DNA of 64,000 bases, from assembly GCF_003255815.1 (NCBI RefSeq), contig NC_037673.1:6542908-6606907 (forward strand), read 5' to 3'. This document shows, piece by piece, positions 33,470 to 44,690 of the stretch. The position numbers were made by a program, and so were the translations under genes. The notes beneath the pieces were generated by a model that did not search any database, had not been told where the DNA came from, and was given only the letters and a program-made list of their open reading frames with translations. Each line of letters begins with the position of its first letter. Position 1 is the stretch's first letter. The stretch comes from Theropithecus gelada. Taxonomy: Eukaryota > Chordata > Mammalia > Primates > Cercopithecidae.

Positions 33470-33812
33470 GTTAAAGCATTAGAATACAGAAAATAAAAGA
33501 CATGATTAATACAGTAACCTCCATTTTCAAAGCCAGCAACCGTGCATGGAATTCTTCTTGTGCCTTGATTCTCTCTGACTTCTCATTCTGCCCCCATCCA
33601 GAGAAAACTCTGTTTTCAGGGCTCATGTGTTTAGACTAGACCCACCTGGATAACCTCCTTTCCAAGAAGTCAACCATTAAATAACCTTAATTACAGCTGC
33701 AAATTTTCTTTTGCTGTGTGCATGATGTCGTCATGGGATGATATCTCATTGCATTCACAGTCCTGGAGATTAGGGTAAATTAAATTAGGGCATTGGTAGG
33801 CCATGTTGGGAT
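33470..33812 (-). mobile_element. MaLR-type (MLT1-like) LTR, antisense, right part
   Basis: 'agacccacctggataacct' and 'ataaccttaattacagctg' match the 5' half of the LTR read backwards and resemble 22130-22200 of the antisense copy at 21850-22285. It completes the fragment at 32262-32600. Confidence 0.55.
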
Positions 33813-33815
33813 TCC

Positions 33816-33900
33816 ATATATATATATATATATGTGGAAGATATGAAAGAATTATTATATATACAGGAAGATATGGAAAAATTATATATATATATATAGT
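33816..33900. repeat. (AT)n microsatellites
   Basis: Two AT runs (about 33816-33832 and 33882-33898) flank a duplicated 'gaagatatg(a/g)aa(a/g)aatta' phrase, suggesting local tandem duplication. Confidence 0.85.
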
Positions 33901-33927
33901 AGTGTTTGATCATTGAAGAACATTTGA

Positions 33928-34222
33928 GGCTAGGCATGGCTCAGTGCTTTGGGAGGCCAAGGTGGGCAGATAAGATCATTTGAGGCCAGGAGTTCGAGAC
34001 CTGCCTGGCCAACATGGCAAAATCCCATCTCTACCAAAAATATAAAAATTGGCCAACGTGATGGCATGCACCTGTAATCCCAGCTACTCAGGTGGCTGAG
34101 GTACGAGAATTGCTTGAACTGAGGAGGGGGATGGAGGTTACAGTGAGCTGAGATTGCACCACTGCACTCCAGCCTGGGTGACAGAGCAAGACCCTGCCCT
34201 GTCTCAAAAAAAAAAAAAAAAA
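33928..34222 (+). mobile_element. Alu SINE, sense
   Basis: Starts 'ggctaggcatggctcagtg', lacking roughly 15-20 bases of the usual first arm. It then has 'gccaggagttcgagacctg', 'ctgtaatcccagctactca' and an A17 tail. Flanks show a diverged attgaa-rich direct repeat. Old (J/S-like) by divergence. Confidence 0.93.
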
Positions 34223-34896
34223 TTGAAAAAATATGAAAAACTACACAGAGGAAAATAAAAACCACTTAACATTTTGTCACTGTGAATATGTTTCCTTTGA
34301 GTTTTTATCATCCATATTATTTTCACAGCTAGAATAAAAATGTATTCATAGTATGTGTCCTTTTGAATTTCAAAAATTTTTCCATGTCATTGTACACTCC
34401 TCGTAATGGTAATTGTTAGCATCTGTAGAGTAAACATTTACGAATGAATAACTTAATATTGGGTATTTAAGTGATCTCAAAGCTTTGTTAATATTTACGA
34501 TTATTCTGAAGGAAGGTTCCTAGAAATAGGATTACTAGCTAGGAAGCTATAAACATTTATGTCTCTTAATTTATGCTCTCAAAACAGTAGAATCTGGTGT
34601 CTTTCTCTCTGCCTTCTTGTTTCCTTCCTGTATCCCTCTCTCCTCCTTTTTTAGTATTTAAGTTTTCAAAAATAGAATATAAAGATAGAAAAGATATCCC
34701 AACCTCATCACTTTTTATTCCTATGAACAAAGGAAAACTATTTCTTCATAATCTACTTCATCATCTACACAAAGCCACTTGAGTATGAAAAGAAACCCAT
34801 TCTACACCAGCTTGACTATTAATAAGCAACTGCCTTTTAGTAGAATAATCAGAGATGGAACTCACTTAAATGATATGATTTCTGAAATCCCCACTA
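34223..34896. other. Mostly unrecognised; possible old L1-type relic
   Basis: 34300-34560 has phrases such as 'ttttccatgtcattgtaca' and 'tcctagaaataggattact' seen in ancient L1 3' regions. The rest is AT-rich with no recognised content. Confidence 0.35.
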
Positions 34897-35180
34897 GTGG
34901 TCCAAGGAAAGATTGAAGCTGCTTTTCTTTCTAACATGCTTTTCCCTGGTTCCCAGGATCCTGTACTGGATCCAGTACATTACAGTGAGATACTTACAGT
35001 GAGGTTCCTTATGGAATCCCACAGGGGTCCAATCCTTGAGCACTTTCCTCGCTTTGGTTTCCGTGAACCTCTACCTGTCCATGGTCTATTCTCTCATCTG
35101 TCTGCTTGTAATTTTCCCAGGGGACCACTGGGTGAATTAAGTAGCTATTATCCAAATAGGTTAGTGGATTTGTTTTCATT

Positions 35181-35293
35181 GCAACACAATGAAAAGGACA
35201 AAATGATCTTTCTGACAGCCTTCCGGAGAGGATGAGTGAACCAGCCAGTTATTGTGCGTTTTCCAGAAGGTAGATTTGGAAGCTTTTGTTTAT
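35181..35293 (+). repeat. 113-bp direct repeat, copy A
   Basis: Starts 'gcaacacaatgaaaaggac' and ends 'gaagcttttgtttat'. It matches 36866-36979 at about 95% (four substitutions and one single-base indel). The homology stops sharply on both sides. Family unknown. Confidence 0.92.
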
Positions 35294-35559
35294 TGTTTTG
35301 TTTGTCACATTCTACAGCATTAACTTGTCATGTAATCTTGTCCTACGGGCAGAGGCTTACCCAACATGAAAGGTTTTAATTTTTGCCATTTAAGCTCTAC
35401 TGTGGACTGGATTTCAGTAGATGGGTTCCTTAAATCAGAGGATGCTAATTAGTCCTCAGACTCCTAGGGTCAGAGAAGGTGGTGAAGGGGTCTCCTGAAA
35501 AATTTGCTGGATATTTCCAATAAGTAACAGCCAAGCATAAAGAGGTCCCCAGAGAACCT
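35294..35559. other. Spacer between direct repeat A and LTR fragment
   Basis: No confident identity; may be the U3 part of the ERV1-type LTR that follows, given the continuous character of the sequence from about 35370. Confidence 0.35.
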
Positions 35560-35880
35560 CTGACTGGCCTGCGTACTGGGACGAGTGTGCACTGGGGTTG
35601 AGTCTCGGGAAGTTCAGGCTGTTTGTCGGGCAGAGGAGAAGCCTGGCGTCTCCTGATCCTGGGTGGTAACCTGGGAATCAATCTGCGAGGCAGGAAGCCC
35701 ACTGGCAGGACTCTTGCTTTGCTGAGAGTCCTTGTTTCCTCCTTTTATTCCTTTTCGCCCAATAAACTCTGCCCTTCTCACCCTTCAAAGTATCTGAGTC
35801 AGATCTTTCATGGTCGTGTGACAAGAACCCAGCTTTTAGCTGAACTAAGGAGAAAGTCCTAAAACATTACCACTTCAATT
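35560..35880 (+). mobile_element. ERV1-type LTR fragment with polyadenylation signal
   Basis: Shows R-U5-like organisation: 'ctggcgtctcctgatcctg', a perfect AATAAA at 35761-35766, then 'ctttcatggtcgtgtgaca' and 'gaacccagcttttagctga'. This is the pattern of ERV1 (gammaretrovirus-like) LTR 3' parts. The U3 start is not defined. No internal viral genes recognised. The subfamily is not named. Confidence 0.55.
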
Positions 35881-36350
35881 GTTAACTGCATCCCTGTGCC
35901 TGTTTCAGAAGCTTCCATGGTTCATTGCTATTACTCATCTCGACAAAAGGGAATGTCTGAACGGCAGACGTACTTGGTAAATTCAAGTACTGAATTCCTT
36001 TTCTCCCTAGCAGGAATTCAGCCTTGTTAATACTTAAGATTTATCAACAGTTCTCTTTAAGGTCCAAACTATTACTTATGCTAAAATTGATCATTGTGCG
36101 AACATGAAAGGATTAATCAGCTGCAAATTTAATTGGTCTAATGTGATTTTCTATAGCTAGCCTGTTTCACATTGTTCACAGCCTAACATGGAAGCCGACT
36201 TTACCAAGGGTTTTGAGGTGGGTGCTGCACGCTGGTTCAAGCACAGGGGCATAGAAGGGCACTCTCATCCCCTGATGGATCTCAAAGTTTCAACTCAGTA
36301 ATTGCTTCTCACCATACAAAATTTTTATACTACTCTAAATTGTGCTACAG
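35881..36350. other. No recognised feature
   Basis: Unique-looking or retroviral spacer; nothing identifiable. Two short 'gaattcag/gaattcct' phrases only. Confidence 0.4.
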
Positions 36351-36530
36351 TAAATTATATTAGTTGGAAGTCTTAAGGGATAAGAAATTAATACTTTGAC
36401 CAGTGTCAGGTGGTTGGGGATGAAACTTGATTACTGCTAGTAAATTATATTAGTTGGAAGTCTTAAGGGATAAGAAATTAATACTTTGACCAGTGTCAGG
36501 TGGTTGGGGATGAAACTTGATTACTGCTAG
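36351..36530 (+). repeat. Perfect 90-bp tandem duplication
   Basis: 36351-36440 and 36441-36530 are identical over 90 bases, from 'taaattatattagttggaa' to 'gattactgctag'. Two bases (AG) of microhomology precede the first copy. Perfect identity implies a recent event, or an assembly artefact. Confidence 0.97.
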
Positions 36531-36865
36531 CCTTTTTATTTTTATTTTTTTGTAAAATGTAATTAGGCCTATAAGCAGGTAGGCTTGCTTCCACACCCCT
36601 AAATTCTACTTATCTGCTCACCTGGTCACCAAGTTAGTCCTCCCCTAGAAGAAAGCCCCTCACAACATGATCGAGAACAGAGTAGCTTGCGTGTTCCGTG
36701 CAGGCAGGTAGAATGCGCTGGGGAGAAGAGGGGACTGCTCAGGCATGCCCAGTTTCTTCTCCCAAACTCACCAATGGGAGAAGCCATTTCAACTGCCCTG
36801 GCTGGGATGAGTAAGGGGTGGGACAAAGGGCTGGGAGTGACATTCCTCTGTAGCTCCTTCTTTGT
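36531..36865 (+). other. Probable LTR-like sequence, family unknown
   Basis: GC-rich after about 36690 with 'caggcatgcccagtttctt' and 'caatgggagaagccatttc', a character reminiscent of ERV1 U3 regions. It leads straight into direct-repeat copy B. The assignment is speculative. Confidence 0.35.
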
Positions 36866-36979
36866 GCAACACAATGAAAAGGATAAAAATGACCTTTCTG
36901 ACAGCCTTCTGGAGAGGATGAGTGAACCAGCCAGTTATTGTGCGTTTTCCAGAAGGCAGATTTGGAAGCTTTTGTTTAT
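36866..36979 (+). repeat. 113-bp direct repeat, copy B
   Basis: Second copy of 35181-35293, same orientation, 1.57 kb of intervening sequence. It has one extra A and four substitutions relative to copy A. Confidence 0.92.
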
Positions 36980-37139
36980 AAACACAGCTTTCACTAAATG
37001 CTTAGTCTAGTCTGCGGATTTCCTAAGATCTCTGCATTTTCTCTTTCTCTCTCTGTTTCTCCTTTAGGTCTCATGGATGTATTTTGTTCTGTACTAGGTC
37101 CACTAACACACAGTAGAGTGTGTGAGTCTGGCTTTTCTG

Positions 37140-37500
37140 TGATCATGCTGTGTATCAAACAAGTCCAAATATCAGTGGCTTAAAAGAGCAGATCATTTTT
37201 TCTAGCTTGAAGTTCTGCACCTTGGCAGGGCTTGGCTGCATCAGGTTCCAGACTGTGTTGGGTTCAGGTTTCCTCCATGTGTCTTCCCATTGTGGACCAT
37301 GGGTACAGGGGACCTTTCTTGTGTCTGAAGACAGAATCACAAGAGCTGAGTAAAGTCATTAGGTGGCATCTGAAGCTTCTGCTTGCATCATGCCTGCTCA
37401 TTTACAACCAGCCATTGCAACACATGTGTTCAGGCCCAACATTATGGGGAGGGGAGGGTGATATTTGCTGAACAGCAATGCAATCTACCTGACAAAAGAT
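37140..37500 (-). mobile_element. Probable MaLR-type LTR relic, antisense
   Basis: 'atatcagtggcttaaaaga', 'gcttggctgcatcaggttc' and 'aggcccaacattatgggga' resemble the antisense MaLR-like element at 26335-26884. Highly diverged. Confidence 0.45.
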
Positions 37501-38735
37501 AAAGTGGGGCAGGAAAACACGGGAGTGGCCAGGACTTCATGCAGTAACCCATTTCTTTGGTTTGGTATCTTCTTTCTTGCTCTGGAGTCGAATAGAACTG
37601 GGTTTGAATCCTGACCACAGACAGACCCATGAGTCAGACAAGGTGATTTTTGAACTGTAACTGAGAGAGGCAGGTTGAATAGCCAGATGAAGTCATGGGG
37701 CAAGAGAATTCCACTGGAAGAGAATGGTAGAGACCAAGACAGAGCAGTGTATTTTGGAAAGTGGTGGCCCAGCAGTTTAAGGAAGGAGCGACGTCTGAAG
37801 GAGTTGACAGGGAGAGGGCTTGTGTATTTAGGTAGATAAGAGAAAATAGAGTTTGTTTATTGGCTCATGTAAAAGATTCCAGAAGAGAAGGAGAGGCTGA
37901 AGCTCAGAAGAGAGAAAGACCACAGGCAGATCTGAGGTACCGGCAGAGATGCCATCATGAGCATAGATGGGCTTGTCTCCAAATCCCTTGGATGACCAGG
38001 GTGAAGTTATCAGTTGGTGGGGAAACAAAAGAAATTGGAGAACTTTTTTGGATGAACAGGAAGGGAAATTATCCAAGCATGGGGTCGTAGGGGCTGCATG
38101 TGTGTTCTGAAGAGAGGAAAAGACTGATGTGTCACAGCAGGTCATGAGGAGGGAGCAGGTTAGCAGTGGAAGGAGAGTAGTGCTGTTGAGATAAGAAAGC
38201 TGACTTTGATGTGACCTCAGTTCCCATGTGTCTGCATTTTCCCCATCAGCATTGAACTTCTATGGGCTAGAAGCTGAGGAAATGGGCAAAAGGCCCAGCA
38301 GGTGCCTGAGCAGAGGGTTAATGTGCTGGTTTAGACCAGTCCTGGCAATTAAGCCTCTGATCCAGGGTGGGGGAAGGGATTGAACCCAGATAAGGTTCAT
38401 TCTAGTGTCCAGGAGTACTGCAGCAGATGCAGTGGAAAGGAAACTTTCAGAAGCAAACCCTGACGCTATTACCCACCCCTAGTGTGGAACAGCGTGGAAA
38501 AGCATCCACGACCCACCACTCCCCAGCTTTTAGCTTCTCTTCACTCATTCTTCATCAGGATGGGCTACATAATTTTCAAGGCCTGGTGCAATATTAAGAC
38601 AGGGAGCCTTGCTCACAAATGATGAGTTTTAAGATGGTGACAGCAGAGCATTAAGCCAAGTGTGGGGCCTTCTAAGTGCAGGGTGGTCCTGTGGGACTAC
38701 AGGAGTCATATCCCAGGAAACCAGTTCTTAGCCCT
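37501..38735. other. Mostly unrecognised (1.2 kb); tiny MIR-like core
   Basis: 37560-37615, with 'ggagtcgaatagaactggg' and 'tttgaatcctgacc', resembles the MIR core. The remainder, purine-rich from 37750 to 38180, has no confident identity. Confidence 0.4.
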
Positions 38736-38985
38736 TGGCTCTCAGTCCACATGTCTTCTGTGCTTTTTCTCCCCTCTCCATTTTGAATACACCACTTCCT
38801 GTCTCCTCATTGTTCCTGCTCAGCTGCTATTGTAGAATCAAAATCCATTTCCATGTCGGCTCCTCAAGCTTTCCCAGGACTCTTTCAATGTCCATCAGCA
38901 CACTTATCTTTCCATGCTTAGCATATATTCTACATAAGGTTGTTGAGTGAAGGAGTGAACAAACAAATAAATAAATAAATGGTGA
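38736..38985 (+). repeat. L2 LINE 3' end
   Basis: CT-rich body followed by 'ttccatgcttagcatatat', 'tgttgagtgaaggagtgaa' and a short (AAAT)n tail, the pattern of an L2 3' terminus. Confidence 0.68.
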
Positions 38986-39427
38986 ACTTTGAAGAGTCAT
39001 GTCCAATGGAATAAACCAGAAGGAACTCTGTCCCCAGTACCCCTGTATGGGAATGAGAGCCTCCGGGTTCCTTTCACACTGAAGAAAGTGTTATAAGAGT
39101 TCAGATGTACTGCAGTCACTTAATTCATGAACTTGTTAAGGCTCTGCTCCATAACAAAAGAGATTGGAAAATGTGTGGTGTGAAAATTACGATTTACTCC
39201 TAAACCTTAAAAATGTACATGACTTAATATTTGCTTTAAAATTGGTCTTTTGCTTTTTTCCCCAAAACTATTTGAGGCTGTTGGTAAGAAAAGAAACATG
39301 AGCTGAGTCATTCCGATGGACACAAAACCTCAACATTATTAACAGGCAGCGGAAGGCAAGGGCACTGCACACAGGTTCAGGGTAATATAGTTCCTGCATT
39401 TGAACACTGGACTTGACGAAGAACTTC
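38986..39427. other. No recognised feature
   Basis: Unique-looking spacer before the Alu. Nothing recognisable. Confidence 0.45.
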
Positions 39428-39706
39428 TTTTTTTTTTTTTTTTTTTTTTGGGATAGGGTCTTGTTCTGTTGCCCAGGCTGGAGTGCTGTGGCACCATCTG
39501 CCTCCCAGGGATTCTCCTGCCTCTGCCACCCAAGTAGCTGGGATCACAGGCATGTACCACCATGCCTGGTGAATTTTTGTATTTATAGTAGAGATGGGGT
39601 TTTACCATGTTGCCCAGGCTGGTCTTGAACTCCCGAGCTCAAGTGATCCACTCGCTTTGGCCTCTCAAAGTGCTGAGATTACAGGCTTGAGCCACTGTAC
39701 CTGGCC
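39428..39706 (-). mobile_element. Alu SINE, antisense
   Basis: Poly-T (about 22) then 'gggatagggtcttgttctg', 'gttgcccaggctggagtgc' and end 'gagccactgtacctggcc'. A deletion of about 20 bases removes the usual 'ctcactgcaacct' part near 39495. Target duplication 'agaacttctt' appears at both sides (39420 and 39717 regions). Older, J-like. Confidence 0.94.
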
Positions 39707-41066
39707 AAATTTGGTGCAGAACTTCTTGAAGCTAAAGCAGAGACAGGGGAGACACTGTTCTATAGGCTTCTGATGGTCAGATCATGTTCTGAGTGGTGGA
39801 GAAGGCTGCACCATAGATGTATCATGGATGAACTGGGCATCCCAACCTGTCTAGAGAAGCTGCACCTCTCCGCAAGGATCCTGGGGTCCCCAGCACAGGG
39901 GCTGACAAAGGGATCATTTTCCACCTGATGCTTCAGCCCCAGCTACTAACTGGAATTCCTGAGAATGAGTCTGTCAAGGTAGGGGCTTCCTTCACTGAGG
40001 CTAGGTGGGTGCCGCAGTCCAGGACCACCTAAAGAGCCCAGGGTCAAGTAAGGAGCCCAGGACCACCCAGGCTACTTTCACCAGGCACCCTGAACCCCAG
40101 GCTCCTGGATTCCACTTGGAAAGACAGGGCCAGCCTTGGAGAGTTAGAGCAGGAGGCATTTGCCCTGGGCCTTGAGTAGAGCAGGTCTGCATCACCCTAG
40201 GGGGTGTTTCCCAGCTAGTGCTCTGGAAGCTCACTCAGGCCAATCTTCTCTCACTCGTTCCAGGGAAGCCCACGTAGAAAGAGAGAGAGTGGGGCTTGGC
40301 ACAGGGAGGCACTGTTTAGTTTTACTTAAAAGCTGAGAGTGTATTACCCACCTGTGGTCTAGTGAGGGCTGATGTTTGGGGAGATGAGCTCAAGTCATCA
40401 GGAGTGCTGCTTCCTGACCTCCTAGCTCAGTGGGAAAACAGCTTAGAAAACCTCATGGGATCAGTAAGGAGCATGTCCTGGTACATCCCTCTGTCTCTCT
40501 CACATTGGCTATTGACAGTCACAATGGGCAGTAGCTAATGAGGAGCTTAGAGGGGAGATGTTCTGTGTTGTGAACTGAAGGGTATCCTAGGGCTGGAATT
40601 TTAGAAGTGTCAGTAATGGTGTTTCCATTGTTATGTAAATTAAGCAGACACACTCCCACCCTCCCGACAGAGGATCAAGCCACCTGACACACTTGACAGG
40701 GGTGAAGAAGTTGGGGAGAAAGGAGGTGCATAGGGTTGTGCATAGGCAAAAGTGGCATTTCTGTGTGAGACACCCAGAAAAGGTAAAAATATTTTAATGT
40801 TATACATCCCAAGGACAGTTAAGTGATTTTCCTTCAAATACAGAGAATGATCTGAAACAAAGCTAAGCAAAATTGTACACAATTTGGAAGAGACACAAGC
40901 TTAATAATCCAATCTTTATGACTGAGGCAAAATAGAATAAATAATGAAAAATATCTCAGCAGGAACTTTTGAAATAGCAAGTATATGGAAACTTCCTTTG
41001 ATCATGTTGAAACACAACCAAAACTAAACATAAATTATATTTGTATATAATATGTACTTTATATTT
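39707..41066. other. No recognised feature (1.4 kb)
   Basis: Unique-looking sequence, GC-rich to about 40250 and AT-rich after 40780. No exon, RNA gene or repeat family recognised. Confidence 0.45.
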
Positions 41067-41342
41067 TGATACAGTTTGGCTATGTCCCCACTCAAAGCTC
41101 ATCTCAAATTATAATCCCCATAATCCCCACATGTCGAGGGAGGGACCTGGTGGGAGGTGACTGGATCATGGGGGTAGTTTCCTCACGCTGTTCTTATAAT
41201 AGTGAGTGAGTTCTCTCAAGCTCTGATGATGTTATAAATGTTTGACAGTTTCTCCTTCACATGCTCTCTCTCACCTGCCACCATGTAAAATGTGCTTGCT
41301 TCCCCTTCCACCATGACTGTAAGTGTCCTGTGGCCTCCCAAG
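41067..41342 (+). mobile_element. MST/THE1-type LTR, 3'-truncated
   Basis: Begins 'tgatacagtttggctatgt', the sense terminus of MST/THE1 LTRs, with 'gggacctggtgggaggtga' and 'ctggatcatgggggtag'. It stops at about 41342 where L1 sequence starts; the 3' third of the LTR is missing. Confidence 0.85.
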
Positions 41343-42715
41343 GACATTCTTCACAGAACTAGAAAAAACTATTTTAAAATTCATATGGAGCCAAAATGAG
41401 CCTGAATAGCTAAGGCAATCCTAGGCCAAAAAAAACCAAGACACAAAAAACAAAAAAAAAAAACAAACAAAAAAACCAAGCTGGAGGCATCATGCTACCT
41501 GACTTCAAACTATACTACAGGGCTACAGTAACTGAAACAGCATAGTACTGGTACAAAAACAGACACATCAACCAATGGAACAGAATAGAGAGCCCAGAAA
41601 TAAGACTGCATGCCTATAACCATCTGATCTTTGACAATGCTGACAAAAACAAACAATGGGGAAAGTACTCCCCATTTGATAAATGATGCTGGGATAACCG
41701 TATGCGGAATACTGAAAGTGGACTCCTTCTTTACATCATATACACAAATCAACTCAAGATGGATCAAAGACTTAAATGTAAAATCTGAACCTATAAAAAC
41801 ACAGGACAACTTAGGCAATACCATTCAGGACATAGTTATGGGCAAATCTTTCATAAGAAAGACACTAAAAGCAATCATGACAAAAGCAAACATTGACAAA
41901 TGGGATCTAATTATACTAAAGAGCTTCTGCACAGCAAAATAAACTATCAACAGAGTAAACAGAAAACCTACAGAATAGGAGAAAATATTTGCAAATTGTG
42001 CATCTGGCAAAGGTCTAATATCCAGCATTTACAAGGAACTTAGACACATTTACAAGAAAAAGTGAAACAACTCCATTAAAAAGTGGGCAAAGGACATGAA
42101 CAAACACTTTTCAAAAGACATGTATATGGCCAAGAAGCATATGAGAAAAAGCTCAATATTACTGATCATTAGAGAAATGCAAATCAAAACCACAATGAGA
42201 TACCATCTTACACCAGTCAGAAAAGGTATTACTAAAAAGTAAAAAAAATAACGGGTGTTGGTGAGGTTACAGAGAAAAGGGATCACTTATACACTGTTGA
42301 TGGGAGTGTAAATTAGTTTAACCATTGTGGAAAGCTGTGTGGCGATTCTTCAAAGAGCTAAAAATAGAACTGCCATTCAATCTAGCAATTCCATTACTGG
42401 ATATATACTCCCCAAAACGTAAATCATTCTACCATAAAGACACATGGATGCGTATGTTCATCGCAGCACTATTCACAATAGCAAAGACATGGAATCAACC
42501 TAAATGCCAATTAATGATAGACTGGATAAAGAAAATGTGGTACATATATACCAGGGAATACTATGCAGCCATAAAGAAGAAGACAATCATGTCCTTTGTG
42601 GGAACATGGAGCTGGAAGCCACCATCTTTAGCAAACTAACACAGGAACAGAAAACCAAATACTGCATGTTCTCATTTATAAGTAGGAGCTAAATGATAAG
42701 AACTTATAAGTACAA
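41343..42715 (+). mobile_element. L1, 5'-truncated (ORF2 3' part)
   Basis: Sense L1 ORF2 C-terminal region and 3' UTR start: 'aactagaaaaaactatttt', 'ggaggcatcatgctacctg', 'ccatcttacaccagtcaga' and 'ggtacatatataccaggga'. ORF2 is broken by stops and frameshifts; the longest open pieces are about 104 codons. An Alu splits the 3' UTR at 42716. Primate-age L1. Confidence 0.93.
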
Positions 42716-43008
42716 GGCTGGGTGTGGTGGCTTTCTTCTGTAATCCCAGAACTTTGGGAGGCTGAGCTGGGGATCACTTGAGGTTAGGAGTTCAAGGCCA
42801 GCCTGGCCAACATGGTGAAACTTTCATCTTTACTAAAAATACAAAAATTAGCCAGGCATGGTGGCACATACCTGTGATACCAGCTACTCATGAGGCTGAG
42901 ACTCGAGAATCACTTTAATCCTGGAGGCGGAGGTTGCAGTGAACCGAGATAGTGCCACTGAACTCCACCGTGGGTGAGGAAGCAAGACTCTGTCTCAAAA
43001 AAAAAAAA
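42716..43008 (+). mobile_element. Alu SINE, sense, nested in L1
   Basis: 'ggctgggtgtggtggcttt', 'gaggttaggagttcaaggc', 'ttagccaggcatggtggca' and an A12 tail. It lies within the L1 3' UTR, so it is younger than that L1. Confidence 0.95.
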
Positions 43009-43212
43009 TTATGAACGCAAAGAAGGAAACAACAGACACTGGGTTCTACTTGAGGGTGGAGGGTAGGAGGAAGAGAATCAGAAAAAATAACTATTAAGTA
43101 CTAGGCTTAGTACCCCGGTAATGAAACAATATGTACAACAAACCTCCATGACATGAATTTACCTATATAACAAACCTGTACGTGTACCACTGAGCCTAAA
43201 ATAAAAGTTAGA
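43009..43212 (+). mobile_element. L1 3' UTR, remainder
   Basis: 'gaaggaaacaacagacact', 'gggtggagggtaggaggaa' and terminal 'cctaaaataaaagttagaa' continue the L1 of 41343-42715. Confidence 0.9.
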
Positions 43213-43469
43213 AGGATACAACAATACATGTTAATGTAGTATATTATATAATGTGTAATATGTATTTTATTATAATATTAGATATTATAATATTGTATTA
43301 CGATGTGTAATATAATAAAAATAAATACTTTTAGGAAGTAAACACCCCTGTAGATCTGAAGGACCCTAAGTAAGTCATGGGAGGTTCTAGACCTGCACGT
43401 GATCAGAGCATGCCAAGAAAACATCCTCGCAAAGCTTTTCTTTCCCTAAAACAAGCAACACAGAGAACA
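43213..43469. other. AT-rich stretch then spacer
   Basis: 43225-43330 is AT-rich with TATTATA and AATATT blocks, adjacent to the L1 tail. The rest is unrecognised. Confidence 0.6.
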
Positions 43470-43660
43470 CTGAGGTCCACATTCCTGGCTTCCTGTTCGG
43501 CCTCCTACACTTACTAGCCTGATGACCTTGAGGCTCATTTTGTTGTGGGTGAAGTGGAGATTATAATGTCGCCAGCCTAACAGTACTGATATGAGGATCC
43601 AGTGAGTTAACACACACACAAGGCCTGCAGAGCCGTGCCTGGCAACGGTCAGCTCTCATG
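43470..43660 (+). repeat. MIR SINE, sense
   Basis: 'ctacacttactagcctgat', 'gaccttgaggctca', 'ggatccagtgagttaacac' and 'agagccgtgcctggcaacg' follow the order of the tRNA-derived MIR core and 3' part. Confidence 0.75.
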
Positions 43661-44539
43661 ACTGTCAGCCTCGAGGCTTCATAAACCAGTTCTGGGGATG
43701 CTGGCCACATGCTTAGAGACAAAGCTGTCCAAAGAAGTCACTTATTGAAATCCACCTCCGGTTTATAACCTTCTGGCTGGAAATACATTATTGCACTTGG
43801 ATTTTGTGATATAACTTGAAATAAGCATTGACTGACATCTGATGACTGTCCTGGATATGTTGTTGGCTAACAAATTGTGAGGAACTATTGTATGTGCATT
43901 ACGAAGAAAAGCACTAGTACCCTTCAGTGGAATTAGGTTATAAATAAGTTAGGAAATAAAATACAGAGTATTGACCCAATTGCTTTTGGAATGTGAGAAC
44001 TCAAGGCAGCAAGCACTAGTTGCAATCAAGCCCAATTATAGGCTGTTTCTTTCTGATGTGGAGGCTTATGTCACTATTTTGAGGTTAGAAAATAAAATAT
44101 CAGTTGAGCTGGAAATAGAATTTAAAGCAATTTAATAAGCTCAAATCCTGCTGCTGTTGTTTTCTTCATTTTATTTAAAAAATACTATATGCAGCTGGCC
44201 TTATAGCAGTCTGTTTGGGGCAGTTTGTCTGTGGAACAGCTAATTAAGGGGAAGAAGATTTGTCATCTTAAAGACTGCTGACAACTCTAATGACTCTCAA
44301 GGGAACAACATCTTGTTAGAAAACTGTCTCTTTTGTTTTTATTGCTGCTTATTTGGTGTGTCTTTTTGATGGGCAAGGAAGATATCTGACTATTCTCAGA
44401 AAGGATGCACGACTTCCTCAGAAGGGAGCAACTCATTTCTAAGAATTTGAATTTTTCAATTTTTAGTTTTCTTACTCAAGGTGCCATTCTATCTCTGTGG
44501 TCTACTAAAAATGCTTTTAATTGTGGTTGTACATACACA
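43661..44539. other. No recognised feature (0.9 kb)
   Basis: AT-rich unique-looking sequence with no recognised gene or repeat. Confidence 0.45.
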
Positions 44540-44690
44540 TATATGTATATATATAACATACAATTTGCCATGGTAACCATTTTTGGGTGTAGAATTCAGT
44601 GGCATTAGTTGAATTCACCATGTTCCACAACCATCACCATGATCTATTTTCAAAACTTTTTAATCACTCGAACTGTGGCCTTTTTGTATT
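44540..44690 (-). repeat. Old L1M-type 3' fragment, antisense
   Basis: 'tttgccatggtaaccattt', 'agaattcagtggcattagt' and 'ccacaaccatcaccatgat' match the antisense 3' region of ancient L1s. Confidence 0.65.

Noticed and set aside
34897..35235. 112-codon frame before direct repeat A
   Set aside because: No domain or retroviral motif could be recognised; it overlaps the repeat and is probably chance.
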